A stretch of 8,227 nt of DNA from NCBI GenBank assembly GCA_023417735.1, contig JAEZEK010000071.1, positions 1-8,227 on the forward strand. Reading direction: 5' to 3'. The notes below the pieces were generated by a model. It saw nothing but the letters and a program-made list of their open reading frames with translations. It did not search any database and was not told the origin of the DNA. The position numbers and the translations under genes are program-made. This document shows, one piece after another, positions 1-7,023 of the stretch. The stretch is from Pseudomonadota bacterium. GTDB taxonomy: Bacteria > Pseudomonadota > Alphaproteobacteria > Rhizobiales > Afifellaceae. Numbering within the stretch: position 1 is the first letter of the stretch; every line of letters starts with the position of its first letter.

Positions 1-152
1 TCGCCATCGAACTCGAAACCGTGGCGGGCTTCCTCGCCTTCGCGCCCGAACGCCGGCGCGAGCTCGGCCAGCGCCTGCTCGCCGCCTGGCCCGATGCCGC
101 CGCAGCGCTCGCACGCGCCGGGCTCACAGTCCAGGGCCGCACCAGGTCGTGA
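1..152 (+). CDS. C-terminal end of an unidentified protein (partial)
   Basis: An open frame enters at the left edge (first full codon at 3) and stops at TGA 150-152, giving 49 residues. It starts AIELETVAGF, has an Arg/Glu-rich and then Ala-rich helix-like stretch, and ends QGRTRS. The codons are GC-rich at the third position, as in the next gene. The stop overlaps the GTG start of the acyl-AMP ligase gene (GTGA, 149-152), so the two are probably translationally coupled and in one operon. I do not recognise the family from this tail. By context it could act on the same lipid or polyketide-like product, but nothing in the residues shows this. Confidence 0.6.
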   Translation, partial: AIELETVAGFLAFAPERRRELGQRLLAAWPDAAAALARAGLTVQGRTRS

Positions 153-3100
153 ACGTGCGCCCGGAAGCGATGACCCCCGGCAGCATTCCTGACTATCTCG
201 ACCATTGGGCAGGTCTTCAGCCGGACAAGTGCTTTTCCGCGTTCCTCGATGTCCACGGCAGAGTCCGGGAGTCGTACACCTACGCAACGTTCGACAGGCG
301 CAGCCGATCGCTGGCGGAGCACCTGAGCCGCGGGTGCGGCCTCCGCCACGGCGACCGCGCCCTGCTGGTCTACGCGCCGGGACTGGAGCTCGTGGCAGCC
401 TTCGTGGCCTGTGTCCGGATCGGGGTCATTCCCGCCGTGACGCCTCCGCCGCAATCGCCGGAAAGCCGGTCGCGCCTGATCCGGATCCTTCTCGACTGCG
501 CGCCGCGCGCCATCCTGACCGACAGGCATTCGCGAGGCTCGCTCGAAGCGCTCCTGGGCGGCCCAGACGCGGGCGCGGCAGGCGTGCGGCCGGCCGCGCT
601 GGACATCCTCGAGACGGACCGGCTGCGCTGCCATGCCAGCCCGTCACATCCGGAAACCCCGAACGACATCCTCTTCCTGCAATATACATCCGGCTCAAGC
701 GGCGAGCCGAAAGGCGTCGTCGTCTCCCACGGCAACGTCATCCACAACTGCCACGCCACGGCGCATGAGCGGCCGGTCGGGGTGTCCTGGCTGCCGCAGT
801 TCCACGACATGGGCATGATAGGGTTCTACCTCTTCCTGATCGTGACCGGCGGCACGACCTACGGCTTCTCTCCGGCGGATTTCCTGCGGCGCCCGGTTCT
901 CTGGCTGGAGACGCTCAGCAAGTATGCCGGAACGATCACCTCGTCGCCGAACTTCGGGTTCGAGTATTGCCTTTCCGAGAAGCGGCTGCCCGAGCGCCTG
1001 CTGCACGGCATCGACCTCAGCTCCGTGCGCGTCTTCATGAACGGCGCGGAGCCCGTCGATCCCGTGACGTATCGGCGGTTTCACGAACGCTTCGCGCCTT
1101 ACGGCCTCAGCGACGCGGCCCATGCGGTGGGTTACGGCCTTGCGGAGAACACGCTCGCCGTGAGCTTCGGCGGAGGAGGACGGTCGCTGGCGCTGGACGG
1201 CCGGGCACTGCAAGGCGGGCGTGTCACGCCGGCAGCCGATCGAAACACGCCCGGCACTGTCGAGATCATGAGCTGCGGGCCTCCCCTTGCCGGCATAGAG
1301 GTGCGGATCGTCGACCCGGAAACCGGTGAGGAAGTGCCGGACGGAGAGATCGGCGAGATATGGGTGAGCGGGCCATCCAAGTGCCAGGGATACTGGAACC
1401 AGCCCGACCTCTCGCGGACGACCTTCGCCAACACCCTCGCGAGCGAGGGCGGGCGCGGTACACGCTACCTTCGCACCGGCGACCTCGGCTTCGCGAAGGG
1501 TAGGGAGATCCATGTCTGCGGTCGGATCAAGGATGTCGTCATCCTTCGCGGCAAGAACTATTTCGCGGCGGATCTGGAGGCTGCGATCCTGGCGACCTGC
1601 CCCGGTCTGCGGGCCGACCGCATTGCCGTGTTCCAGGAGCCGGAGAAGGCCGGCGCGCTCGTCGCCGCCATCGGCGGCATCGGTTCGGCGGATCCGCCCG
1701 ATCTCGGAGCGGTCGTCGCGGCTCTGCGAACCTATGGCTTTGACGGCCCGGTCCGGGCCGTCCGGGTGCATCACAAGGCGATCCTCAGAACGAGTTCCGG
1801 GAAGCTCGCCCGCGGGCGCCTGCGCGACAGGTGGGTTTCCGGCGACACGCCGGCGCTGGAGTGCCGGCATGATCCCGGGACGTCGGACGTGCCCGACGGA
1901 AGCTCGCTCGAGACGCGGTACCGACGCATTCTGGAGGCATACGGGCTCGCCGGCGACGAACGTGCAACGCTCGGGGAGCTCGGGCTCGACTCGCTCGCCA
2001 TCGTCCAGTTGGTGATGGCCCTCGAGGAAGCCGCCGAGGATGTCGGGGCGCCGACGATGAAGGCGGCCCTCGACGGGCCGCTGGTCCAAGGGCTGCGCGT
2101 TGCCGACCTGACCGGCCTGGTCGAACGCCTCGGCCGGAACGATCCCGGCCCGATGGCAGGTCTTCGACGGATTCTCGTCGCGCAGGGCAGGAAGTCCGCG
2201 GCGCGGCACCGAAGCGCGATGCGCAGCGACGCGAAACTCGAGATCCACAATCCCGCCGCCAGGGCAATGCGCGGGGAGCAGCGGAGCGTTCTGCTCACCG
2301 GCGGCACCGGGTTCCTGGGGCCGTTCCTGCTGGCGAGCCTGCTCGCCGAGAGCGATGCCGCATTCCACGTGCTCGTCCGAGGCACCGACCCTGCCGCCGG
2401 CCGGGAACGCCTGGCCCAGGGCCTTTGCGACGCCGGTTTCCAGGAGCCACAGGTCCGGCTCTGGCTCGAGTCCAGGGTCGAGATCGTCTGCGGCGACCTC
2501 TCCCGCCTGCGTCTGGGGCTGTCGCCGGCCCGCTGGGCCGCCCTGTCGGAAGAGGTCGACGCCATCGTTCACAGCGGAGCGCTCGTCGATTACGGGCTCA
2601 CCTACGACGCGATGAAGGGAGCGAACGTGGAGGGCACGCGCGAGCTCCTCCGGCTTGCATTCGAGGCGCGCAGGAAGCGGTTCCACCACGTGTCGAGCAC
2701 CATAATCTTCGGGTGGTCAGCGAGGGACCTCCTCCTCGAGGCGGAATCGAACGACGCGATGGCCGAGCTCGATTTCGGCTATGCGCAGACCAAGTGGGTG
2801 GCCGAACAGCTCGTCCTCGGCGCCCGCCGGCAGGGCCTTGACGCCAGGATATACCGGCCGTCCTTCGTGACGGCTTCGACCGGCGGCGTCGGCGACCGGA
2901 GCGACATCGTGATCCGCATCCTGGCGTTCATGATCAATCACCGGCTCGCCCCGCGCACCGTCAACCAGATCAGCTTCCTGCCGGTCGACATCACGGCCCA
3001 CAACGTCGCGCGGCTGGTGACGAGCCCCCGCTTCGAGAACGCCACCTTTCACGTCACCATCGGCGGCTATTACAACCTCATGGACGTGACCGATGTCATC

Positions 3101-3460
3101 GCCCGGGGGTACGGCGTTTCCTTCCGCTACGTGGAGATGGGCGAGTTCGTGAGACGAATGCGGGCGCTGTGCACCGAGCACGACCCGGCCTACCCGCTCC
3201 TCGACTTCGTCACGCGGGCCCACAACAAGTTCGGCGCCATGCAGCACAAGCGCTACTGCAACGCGGGCTACCGGCGCGCCCTGGAGACGGCGGGAGGTGC
3301 ACGTCCTGATCCGGATCTCAGCGTCACGGTCGCAGGGCTTATGGAATACATGCGCAAGGAGGGCCTGATCGGGTCGAAGCACTCACCAGCGGGACCAGAA
3401 CGGGGCGTGCCCCGGACACTCACCGATCAGCCGGCGGTGGGTGGCGCCAGACACGCTTGA
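149..3460 (+). CDS. Fatty acyl-AMP ligase / acyl carrier / thioester reductase fusion enzyme
   Basis: Three domains are visible in 1103 residues. (1) FAAL-type adenylation domain, about 10-565: ATP-binding YTSGSSGEPKG (179-189), FAAL-like SWLPQFHDMGMIG (213-225), NGAEPVD (298-304), GYGLAENT (328-335), SCGPPL (375-380), RTGDLGF (442-448), and catalytic Lys552 in SSGKLAR. (2) Acyl carrier domain, about 585-665, with Ser615 in LGLDSL as the phosphopantetheine site. (3) Thioester reductase, about 710-1075: Rossmann motif TGGTGFLG (717-724), SST at 849-851, and the Tyr878/Lys882 pair in YAQTKW. The predicted role is to form acyl-AMP, load the acyl group on the carrier, then release it with NAD(P)H as an aldehyde or alcohol. 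The order matches carboxylic acid reductases (A-carrier-R), but the ligase motifs look FAAL-like rather than CAR-like. The last 25 or so residues are Pro/Gly-rich and probably disordered. Start: GTG 149 overlaps the upstream stop; GTG 155 and ATG 170 (residue 8, GGAAG only 2 bases upstream) are alternatives. The substrate is unknown, and a 4'-phosphopantetheinyl transferase elsewhere would be needed. Confidence 0.93.
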   Translation: MNVRPEAMTPGSIPDYLDHWAGLQPDKCFSAFLDVHGRVRESYTYATFDRRSRSLAEHLSRGCGLRHGDRALLVYAPGLELVAAFVACVRIGVIPAVTPPPQSPESRSRLIRILLDCAPRAILTDRHSRGSLEALLGGPDAGAAGVRPAALDILETDRLRCHASPSHPETPNDILFLQYTSGSSGEPKGVVVSHGNVIHNCHATAHERPVGVSWLPQFHDMGMIGFYLFLIVTGGTTYGFSPADFLRRPVLWLETLSKYAGTITSSPNFGFEYCLSEKRLPERLLHGIDLSSVRVFMNGAEPVDPVTYRRFHERFAPYGLSDAAHAVGYGLAENTLAVSFGGGGRSLALDGRALQGGRVTPAADRNTPGTVEIMSCGPPLAGIEVRIVDPETGEEVPDGEIGEIWVSGPSKCQGYWNQPDLSRTTFANTLASEGGRGTRYLRTGDLGFAKGREIHVCGRIKDVVILRGKNYFAADLEAAILATCPGLRADRIAVFQEPEKAGALVAAIGGIGSADPPDLGAVVAALRTYGFDGPVRAVRVHHKAILRTSSGKLARGRLRDRWVSGDTPALECRHDPGTSDVPDGSSLETRYRRILEAYGLAGDERATLGELGLDSLAIVQLVMALEEAAEDVGAPTMKAALDGPLVQGLRVADLTGLVERLGRNDPGPMAGLRRILVAQGRKSAARHRSAMRSDAKLEIHNPAARAMRGEQRSVLLTGGTGFLGPFLLASLLAESDAAFHVLVRGTDPAAGRERLAQGLCDAGFQEPQVRLWLESRVEIVCGDLSRLRLGLSPARWAALSEEVDAIVHSGALVDYGLTYDAMKGANVEGTRELLRLAFEARRKRFHHVSSTIIFGWSARDLLLEAESNDAMAELDFGYAQTKWVAEQLVLGARRQGLDARIYRPSFVTASTGGVGDRSDIVIRILAFMINHRLAPRTVNQISFLPVDITAHNVARLVTSPRFENATFHVTIGGYYNLMDVTDVIARGYGVSFRYVEMGEFVRRMRALCTEHDPAYPLLDFVTRAHNKFGAMQHKRYCNAGYRRALETAGGARPDPDLSVTVAGLMEYMRKEGLIGSKHSPAGPERGVPRTLTDQPAVGGARHA

Positions 3461-3797
3461 ATGCCGGCTCGCGAGGAACGCCAGGATCAGCAAGCCAGGG
3501 ACGCGGGAACCGCGCCGGCGTGGTTCATGCGGCGCCGTACCGGGGACCGGGCACCGGTAATCCCGCGGGGAGCCGAAAGCTTCGCCATTACTGGCCCGTG
3601 CTGCGAAATCCCAAGGGACTGCGTTTTCACAGTCGAGTACTCCCTGCGCACTGCCCGGGCAGCCGTGCACGGTCTCGCCGGCCACCTACCGCCGCCGCCG
3701 CCCGTCCTGCGCAGCGACCGCAATCCGCGCGTTCTCCTGCGGGCGGCCCGTGCCGCCGTGCGGACCGATGGGGGAGGCAGGTTCCGACCCGAACGCC

Positions 3798-3818
3798 AGC
3801 TGAACGGCGGGTTCAGCT
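3798..3818. repeat. Perfect inverted repeat upstream of the SH3 gene
   Basis: AGCTGAAC (3798-3805) and GTTCAGCT (3811-3818) are perfect reverse complements separated by GGCGG. There is no T-run after it, so it is not an obvious intrinsic terminator. It lies 53 bases before the ATG of the exported SH3 protein and could be an operator or a 5'-UTR hairpin. The symmetry is seen in the sequence; any function is inference. Confidence 0.45.
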
Positions 3819-3823
3819 TGGCT

Positions 3824-3852
3824 GCAGGTTCACCTGCTAAGCTTTCACCTGC
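3824..3852. repeat. Palindrome and 15-bp-spaced direct repeat before the SH3 gene
   Basis: GCAGGT-TC-ACCTGC (3824-3837) is a 14-base palindrome. Its right part, TTCACCTGC (3829-3837), recurs exactly at 3844-3852, a spacing of 15 bases. Both copies fall just before the ribosome binding site of the SH3 gene. They could be a regulator's half-sites or a local duplication; I could not place convincing -35/-10 boxes around them. Confidence 0.4.
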
Positions 3853-3857
3853 GTCAC

Positions 3858-3863
3858 GGGAGG
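3858..3863 (+). promoter_or_regulatory. Ribosome binding site of the SH3 gene
   Basis: GGGAGG at 3858-3863 lies 7 bases before ATG 3871. This fixes the start of the exported SH3 protein and argues against the longer frame that opens at 3461. Confidence 0.75.
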
Positions 3864-3870
3864 TCGTTTC

Positions 3871-4386
3871 ATGAACGCCGCGCTTCGTAGTTGCGCTTTC
3901 GCCATCCTGATCGCTGCCCCGCTGGCGCTTGCTGGTCTTGCAGACGGTGCCCGAGCCGATCCGGTCGTCCGAGGCGAAGAGCACTGCGTCGTGAACGTGC
4001 GCGCCGACGACGCCCTCAACATGCGAACGCGGCCGAGTGCACGTGCGCCGATCACGGCGCGCAAGCGCTATGCCGAATGCGGCATCCTTGTCACCGGCGC
4101 TTGCCAAGGCAATTGGTGCCCCGTCGAGGATGGTCACGCGCTCGGCTGGGTGCACCGGCACTACATCGCCATGGTGTCGCCGGCCATGTACTGCGTTTCC
4201 GGCGTCGCCCCGGGCGACGTGCTGAATGTCCGCGCCTATCCCTCGCCTCAGTCTCGCGTGATCACCCGGCTTGATCGTCGGCAGTGCAACATCGGGTTCC
4301 TGCCATATGCGGTCGGAAACTGGCAGAAGATCCGGGTCGATGGCTGGCAGGGCTGGGTCAATCGCCGGTACCTCAGCGGACAGTGA
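3871..4386 (+). CDS. Exported protein with two bacterial SH3-type domains
   Basis: The product is 171 residues. Residues 1-29 form a signal peptide: Arg6, the hydrophobic core AFAILIAAPLALAGLA, then ARA|DP, a signal peptidase I site after Ala29. The mature part holds two SH3b-like repeats of about 60 residues. Repeat 1 (about 39-100) has LNMRTRPS and ends GWVHRHYI. Repeat 2 (about 108-169) has LNVRAYPS and ends GWVNRRYL. This N-[M/V]-R-x-x-P-S ... G-W-V-x-R-x-Y pattern is typical of SH3b domains, which often bind cell wall or stabilise envelope proteins. The mature protein has six Cys (39, 70, 78, 83, 108, 139), which could form disulfides in the periplasm. No catalytic domain is attached, so it is probably a binding or adaptor protein. 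The gene stands alone, converges with the NTF2-like gene and has a good ribosome binding site; repeats upstream may regulate it. Confidence 0.88.
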   Translation: MNAALRSCAFAILIAAPLALAGLADGARADPVVRGEEHCVVNVRADDALNMRTRPSARAPITARKRYAECGILVTGACQGNWCPVEDGHALGWVHRHYIAMVSPAMYCVSGVAPGDVLNVRAYPSPQSRVITRLDRRQCNIGFLPYAVGNWQKIRVDGWQGWVNRRYLSGQ

Positions 4387-4600
4387 GAACCCCACCACCG
4401 TCTGCAGTGTGGCGGAGAGGCTGGCCTCTGCCGAGTGCCACGGGACCCTGCGCATCCCGCGCCGAAGGGCCTCAGACTTCTCCAGCCCGCAAGTCGCCCC
4501 GTCGGCCGATGCGGGGGAACATGAGGAAATGGGCACAGGCACGACCTGAGCATCGCCAGTGCCGCGCGAATGGCCGCAAGCTAGCCATGTCCTTGATCAG

Positions 4601-5002
4601 TCATGCGGGCGCTGTCCGATCGGGATCGCCCTCGACAATCTTCCAATACGAGTCCTTTCGCGTCACCTTGCCATCCCGGAAGGTGTAGAAGTCGCACCCT
4701 CGGACTTCCAGGCGTCTGCCGTCGCCGGTCGTGCCCGTGAGCGTCCATTTCGACATGCCCGTCTGTCGTGCCTCATCCACGAAGTGCTCTTCGTCTGCGT
4801 AATGGACGTCGGGCAGGCCTTCGAACCTCGATGCGAGCCCACGGCGGACTGCCTGCTTTCCTTCGAAGCGGGCACCCCAGGCATGCGGCCCCTTCGGCAT
4901 CTCCAGGATGCAGTCTTCAGCAAAGGCCGTCATGATCCGGTCGAGGTCGTGCGCATTGAAGGCCTCGCACAACTCGACGAGCATCTCCCGAATGTGAGGC
5001 AT
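4601..5002 (-). CDS. NTF2/SnoaL-fold protein
   Basis: The product is 133 residues, the usual length for a single NTF2-like domain. It starts MPHIREMLVELCEAFNAHDL, the typical first helix, followed by FAEDCILEMPKGP, the conserved region with acidic residues in the pocket. Later come EGKQAVRRGLASRFEGLPDV, a SKWTLTGTT strand, and the ending GCDFYTFRDGKVTRKDSYWK, typical of SnoaL-like/DUF-type NTF2 proteins. The family includes polyketide cyclases, isomerases and many proteins of unknown role, and the residues do not decide a reaction. The start ATG 5002-5000 is supported by GGGGGAG 8 bases upstream. A longer open frame continues upstream but is not protein-like. The gene is monocistronic as far as can be seen and convergent with the SH3 gene, with 214 bases between the two stops and no clear terminator there. 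Confidence 0.88.
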   Translation of the reverse strand: MPHIREMLVELCEAFNAHDLDRIMTAFAEDCILEMPKGPHAWGARFEGKQAVRRGLASRFEGLPDVHYADEEHFVDEARQTGMSKWTLTGTTGDGRRLEVRGCDFYTFRDGKVTRKDSYWKIVEGDPDRTAPA

Positions 5003-5010
5003 GTGCCGCA

Positions 5011-5017
5011 CTCCCCC
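5011..5017 (-). promoter_or_regulatory. Ribosome binding site of the NTF2-like gene
   Basis: On the minus strand GGGGGAG (5017-5011) lies 8 bases before ATG 5002. It decides the start within a much longer open frame. Confidence 0.65.
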
Positions 5018-5084
5018 GAGTCGGCCCGCAGCTTGCGCCCATATCTCAAGCCTCACAACCGGCACAGGCCGGCGGCGCAGAGTT

Positions 5085-5220
5085 CTCACGCGGTGTGCAT
5101 ACTTCGATGTTCCGCTCGGGCTCGGAGCCGATACACCCGCCCACGGCCCACGGCCCGCGACCTTCGCCGATCGGATCCGGCAAAGGGGTCGAGCACGATG
5201 CCCGGCAGCGGTCTGTCCCG
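5085..5220 (-). pseudogene. Decayed C-terminus of a DNA (N4/N6) methyltransferase
   Basis: On the minus strand PLPGIVLDPFAGS (codons 5211-5173) matches the SAM-binding motif I of amino-methyltransferases (PG..VLDPFAGSG). In a neighbouring frame GGCIGSEPERNIEVCTPRE (about 5141-5085) resembles the following segment, usually FIGIE.EPEY.EIARAR. The gap between the two pieces is 37 bases, i.e. the expected 12-13 residues minus one frame step, and the second G of GSG is gone. So this looks like a frameshifted remnant of the C-terminal end of a beta-type methyltransferase. Upstream (5221-5419) I find no further recognisable part of it. The orphan fragment fits the mobile-DNA debris on this side of the window. 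Short matches only, so moderate confidence. Confidence 0.5.
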
Positions 5221-5419
5221 CCTCCGGAATCCTGACGCCCCTTGCCGAGGACAGCGCCATCGCCGCCCTCTTCGCCTCGTCTCGTTCGCCCGCTCCGATC
5301 TCCTGCGGCGCCTCTTCGAGCGGATCGGGACGCGCAGGAGGAGCCGGGCTCCGGCCAGGTCGCGTCTGCCGCATCGCGGCGAGGATTTCCGTCGATGGGG
5401 CCGAAGCCGTGGAAGGGGT

Positions 5420-5449
5420 GAAAAGCGTTCGGACAGCCTGAGCCGAACG
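5420..5449 (-). terminator. Probable intrinsic terminator after the BatD-like gene
   Basis: On the minus strand CGTTCGG (5449-5443) and CCGAACG (5432-5426) form a perfect 7-bp stem with a 10-base loop, followed by CTTTTC. It begins 21 bases after the TAG stop of the BatD-like frame (5472-5470). The T-run is short, so termination strength is uncertain, but position and strand fit. Confidence 0.5.
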
Positions 5450-5469
5450 ATGGAATGCCAGAAATCCGA

Positions 5470-6741
5470 CTACTCCAGGGCTCGAGGCGCCTCCCCGCAC
5501 CTGGCGACGTTCTTCCACTCCGCCACCGCGTGCATGTATCCTCCAATGAAAGCCTCTGTATCGAACGTGCTCCCAACGGTGGGAGGTCCGAACACGTAAC
5601 GGTCCAGTTCCGAAAGCCATCGTTGCAGAGCAGGTGGTGGTGGACACGATTTCCGGCCGGCGCGCACTGCGAAGCGATTGGCGCAGTCCCGCATGACGCG
5701 AAGGTCCCGGCGCTTGGCAGCGGCCCTCATTCCGGCGAGGTCGGAATCCGGCATCCACCTTGTGAAGACGTCTCGAAGCTCGAGCCTTCCGCGCAAGCGA
5801 GATCCGGACAGCAATCTCATCAGTCCTGCGAAAACTCCGATTCCGACGCCGATGAAGCCCGCATGTGCGCCGGCCGCCACGGTCAACGCGCTGGAACCGG
5901 TCTCCTCGGTCACGGCATCTGCGAATGCGACGCTCGCAGGTGGAAGCTCCGCCTCGCGGACCTGCCGCGCCACTGTGTCGAACCAAGTGATGGTGTACGC
6001 CTCCACCCGCGCAGGCGCGGACGAGGCCGGACGAAGCGTCCAGCGCCACACCACCTGTGATATCGGCCCGTCCTCGGTGAACTTCGTCGTGCGCTCCTCC
6101 GGATCGGAGAACATGATGACGTTGGATGCCCGGAGCTTCGGCTGCGGCGGCAGGAGCTGCTCCGGCAGGCCGACGGCCTCCAGTGTCACGGTTCGACGCG
6201 CGATCTCTTCGCGCCCGAGACGGTCGGGGCGCCGGTCCCACTCGTCGGCGAGCCGCACTTCGCCCGCTGGGAGCCACCAGCCGCCGGTCTCCGGCTTCGA
6301 ACCCGTCTCCAGTACGACCGGGGCCGAGCGGACCTCGTGCACCACCCGCCTCCCATCGGCGGCGGCGAGCGTGAGCTGGTGCCGGAACGCGCCGATCTCG
6401 ACCCGCCCTGCCTGTCGCGGGAAGAGCGCCAGCCGGCGCTCGAAGATCTGCATCTGCCTGCCGTTCACGGTTTCCCGCCGCCACGCGTCACGCGTGAGCT
6501 GCATCCAGGTGACGTTCGGGAGCTCCGGCTGAGTGAGAGCGTTCAGCGCGATCCTTAGCCTGACGGAATAGCTCCCGCGGATCGTCACCCGGATCATTTC
6601 GCCTTCGAGCGGATGCCCGGCGCGCGGCTCGATGATCGTCTGCAGCGTCGCGTCCGCCGGGTCCGGCGCCTCCTGACCCAGCGCCGCGACGGCCCAGCAC
6701 ACCAGCAGGCAGGCGCCGGTCTCCCCGACTGCTCCGCCCAT
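5470..6741 (-). CDS. BatD-like membrane-anchored protein, 5' end probably altered
   Basis: This frame has 423 codons from ATG 6741-6739. The body matches the BatD (oxygen-tolerance, DUF7379-like/BatD) style: an Ig-like strand region with GEMIRVTIRGSYSVRLRIAL, then FERRLALFPRQAGRVEIG (about 100-117), the family's ERR-ALFP-R-G signature, then WRWTLRPA in a second beta domain. One transmembrane helix lies at about 285-308 (AGFIGVGIGVFAGL), followed by a basic cytoplasmic tail of about 115 residues. Bat proteins are usually encoded with MoxR ATPase, DUF58 and VWA (BatA/BatB) genes and act in envelope assembly or stress; none is beside this one. The N-terminus has a signal-like core ACLLVCWAVAALGQ, but the first nine residues (MGGAVGETG) carry no positive charge and are antisense to integrase sequence; no Shine-Dalgarno precedes the ATG. 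The frame stays open upstream to 6993, but there it is antisense to the integrase and not protein-like. The true start may be lost, so the gene may be expressed poorly or not at all. Confidence 0.75.
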   Translation of the reverse strand: MGGAVGETGACLLVCWAVAALGQEAPDPADATLQTIIEPRAGHPLEGEMIRVTIRGSYSVRLRIALNALTQPELPNVTWMQLTRDAWRRETVNGRQMQIFERRLALFPRQAGRVEIGAFRHQLTLAAADGRRVVHEVRSAPVVLETGSKPETGGWWLPAGEVRLADEWDRRPDRLGREEIARRTVTLEAVGLPEQLLPPQPKLRASNVIMFSDPEERTTKFTEDGPISQVVWRWTLRPASSAPARVEAYTITWFDTVARQVREAELPPASVAFADAVTEETGSSALTVAAGAHAGFIGVGIGVFAGLMRLLSGSRLRGRLELRDVFTRWMPDSDLAGMRAAAKRRDLRVMRDCANRFAVRAGRKSCPPPPALQRWLSELDRYVFGPPTVGSTFDTEAFIGGYMHAVAEWKNVARCGEAPRALE

Positions 6742-7023
6742 GGACTGCGGAAAGCGGCTGCTGCCCGACTGGCCGAGCTCGGGTGCAGCGAGCACGAGAT
6801 CATGGCGATCACCGGCCACCGCACATCCCAGGAGATTGCGAGGTACACCCGCGCGGCACGCCAGAAGGTCCTGGCGGAGCGCAGCATGGCGAAGCTTCAG
6901 GCGAGCCGGGACGCAATCAGGATTGTCCCACCGGACGGGCCACTCCGCCCCGGCGGGACGCGAACGAGCGCTAACCCGTTGAAGAACAAGCATGTTCCGG
7001 GATGGATGGTGCCCAGGGGCGGA
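6715..7023 (+). pseudogene. C-terminal catalytic fragment of a phage-type tyrosine integrase
   Basis: In one frame the segment reads GLPDCSAHGLRKA, then GCSEHEIMAITGHRT and QEIARYTRAARQKVL. These hold three conserved parts of the tyrosine recombinase active site: His and Arg of HGLR (His codon 6739-6741), the His of ITGH, and the nucleophile Tyr in RYT. This spacing is typical of site-specific integrases of rhizobial and related prophages and islands. The N-terminal arm-binding and core-binding domains, and the first catalytic Arg and the Lys, are missing; the left side runs straight into sequence antisense to the BatD-like gene. After the Tyr the frame continues as a low-similarity tail into WMVPRGGL at 7004-7027, where the DNA is the end of a tRNA. 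Integrase frames that read through the tRNA-derived att core are well known. The fragment cannot be active alone. Confidence 0.85.
7007..7023 (-). other. tRNA 3'-end fragment, probable att core
   Basis: The plus strand reads TGGTGCCCAGGGGCGGA. Its reverse complement parses as the end of a tRNA: one T-loop base (T), T-stem 3' strand CCGCC, acceptor 3' strand CCTGGGC, discriminator A, and CCA. The tRNA is cut off at the T-loop, as expected when an integrated element leaves or duplicates only the 3' end of its target gene. The acceptor sequence suggests a tRNA starting GCCCAGG, perhaps tRNA-Phe, but 17 bases cannot settle the identity. It lies in the frame of the integrase fragment, as usual for tRNA-targeting islands. 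No second copy is present in the window. Confidence 0.65.

Larger units (their letters stand above)
3461..3870. other. Intergenic stretch without a convincing gene
   Basis: This is about 410 GC-rich bases between the reductase fusion and the SH3-domain gene. A frame opens directly after the upstream stop (ATG 3461, to 3874), but its product is a low-complexity Arg/Pro/Ala-rich string with no motif and no signal of coding constraint, and it runs past the start of the next gene. No hairpin with a T-run was found after 3460. The only structure I can support lies at 3798-3852 (inverted and direct repeats, listed separately), followed by a ribosome binding site. Confidence 0.6.

Noticed and set aside
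695..2689. Very long open frame on the minus strand opposite the acyl-AMP ligase (664 codons)
   Set aside because: It is the antisense shadow of a GC-rich gene whose plus-strand product has all expected motifs; the minus product is Arg/Gly/Ala-rich without any motif.
3461..3874. Open frame of 137 codons starting directly after the ligase-reductase stop
   Set aside because: There is no ribosome binding site beyond chance, no motif, the composition is low-complexity, and it overlaps the well-supported start of the SH3 gene.
5046..5576. 176-codon minus-strand gene after the BatD-like gene
   Set aside because: It overlaps the 3' end of the BatD-like gene in another frame. Only about 20 residues near its end make sense, as part of a frameshifted methyltransferase remnant.
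4601..6484. Single 627-codon minus-strand protein covering the NTF2-like domain
   Set aside because: Only the last 133 residues look like protein; the rest is out of frame with the BatD-like gene. A Shine-Dalgarno at 5011-5017 supports the start at 5002.
6742..6993. 84-residue N-terminal extension of the BatD-like protein
   Set aside because: This stretch is antisense to clear integrase codons and has no signal peptide or domain of its own.
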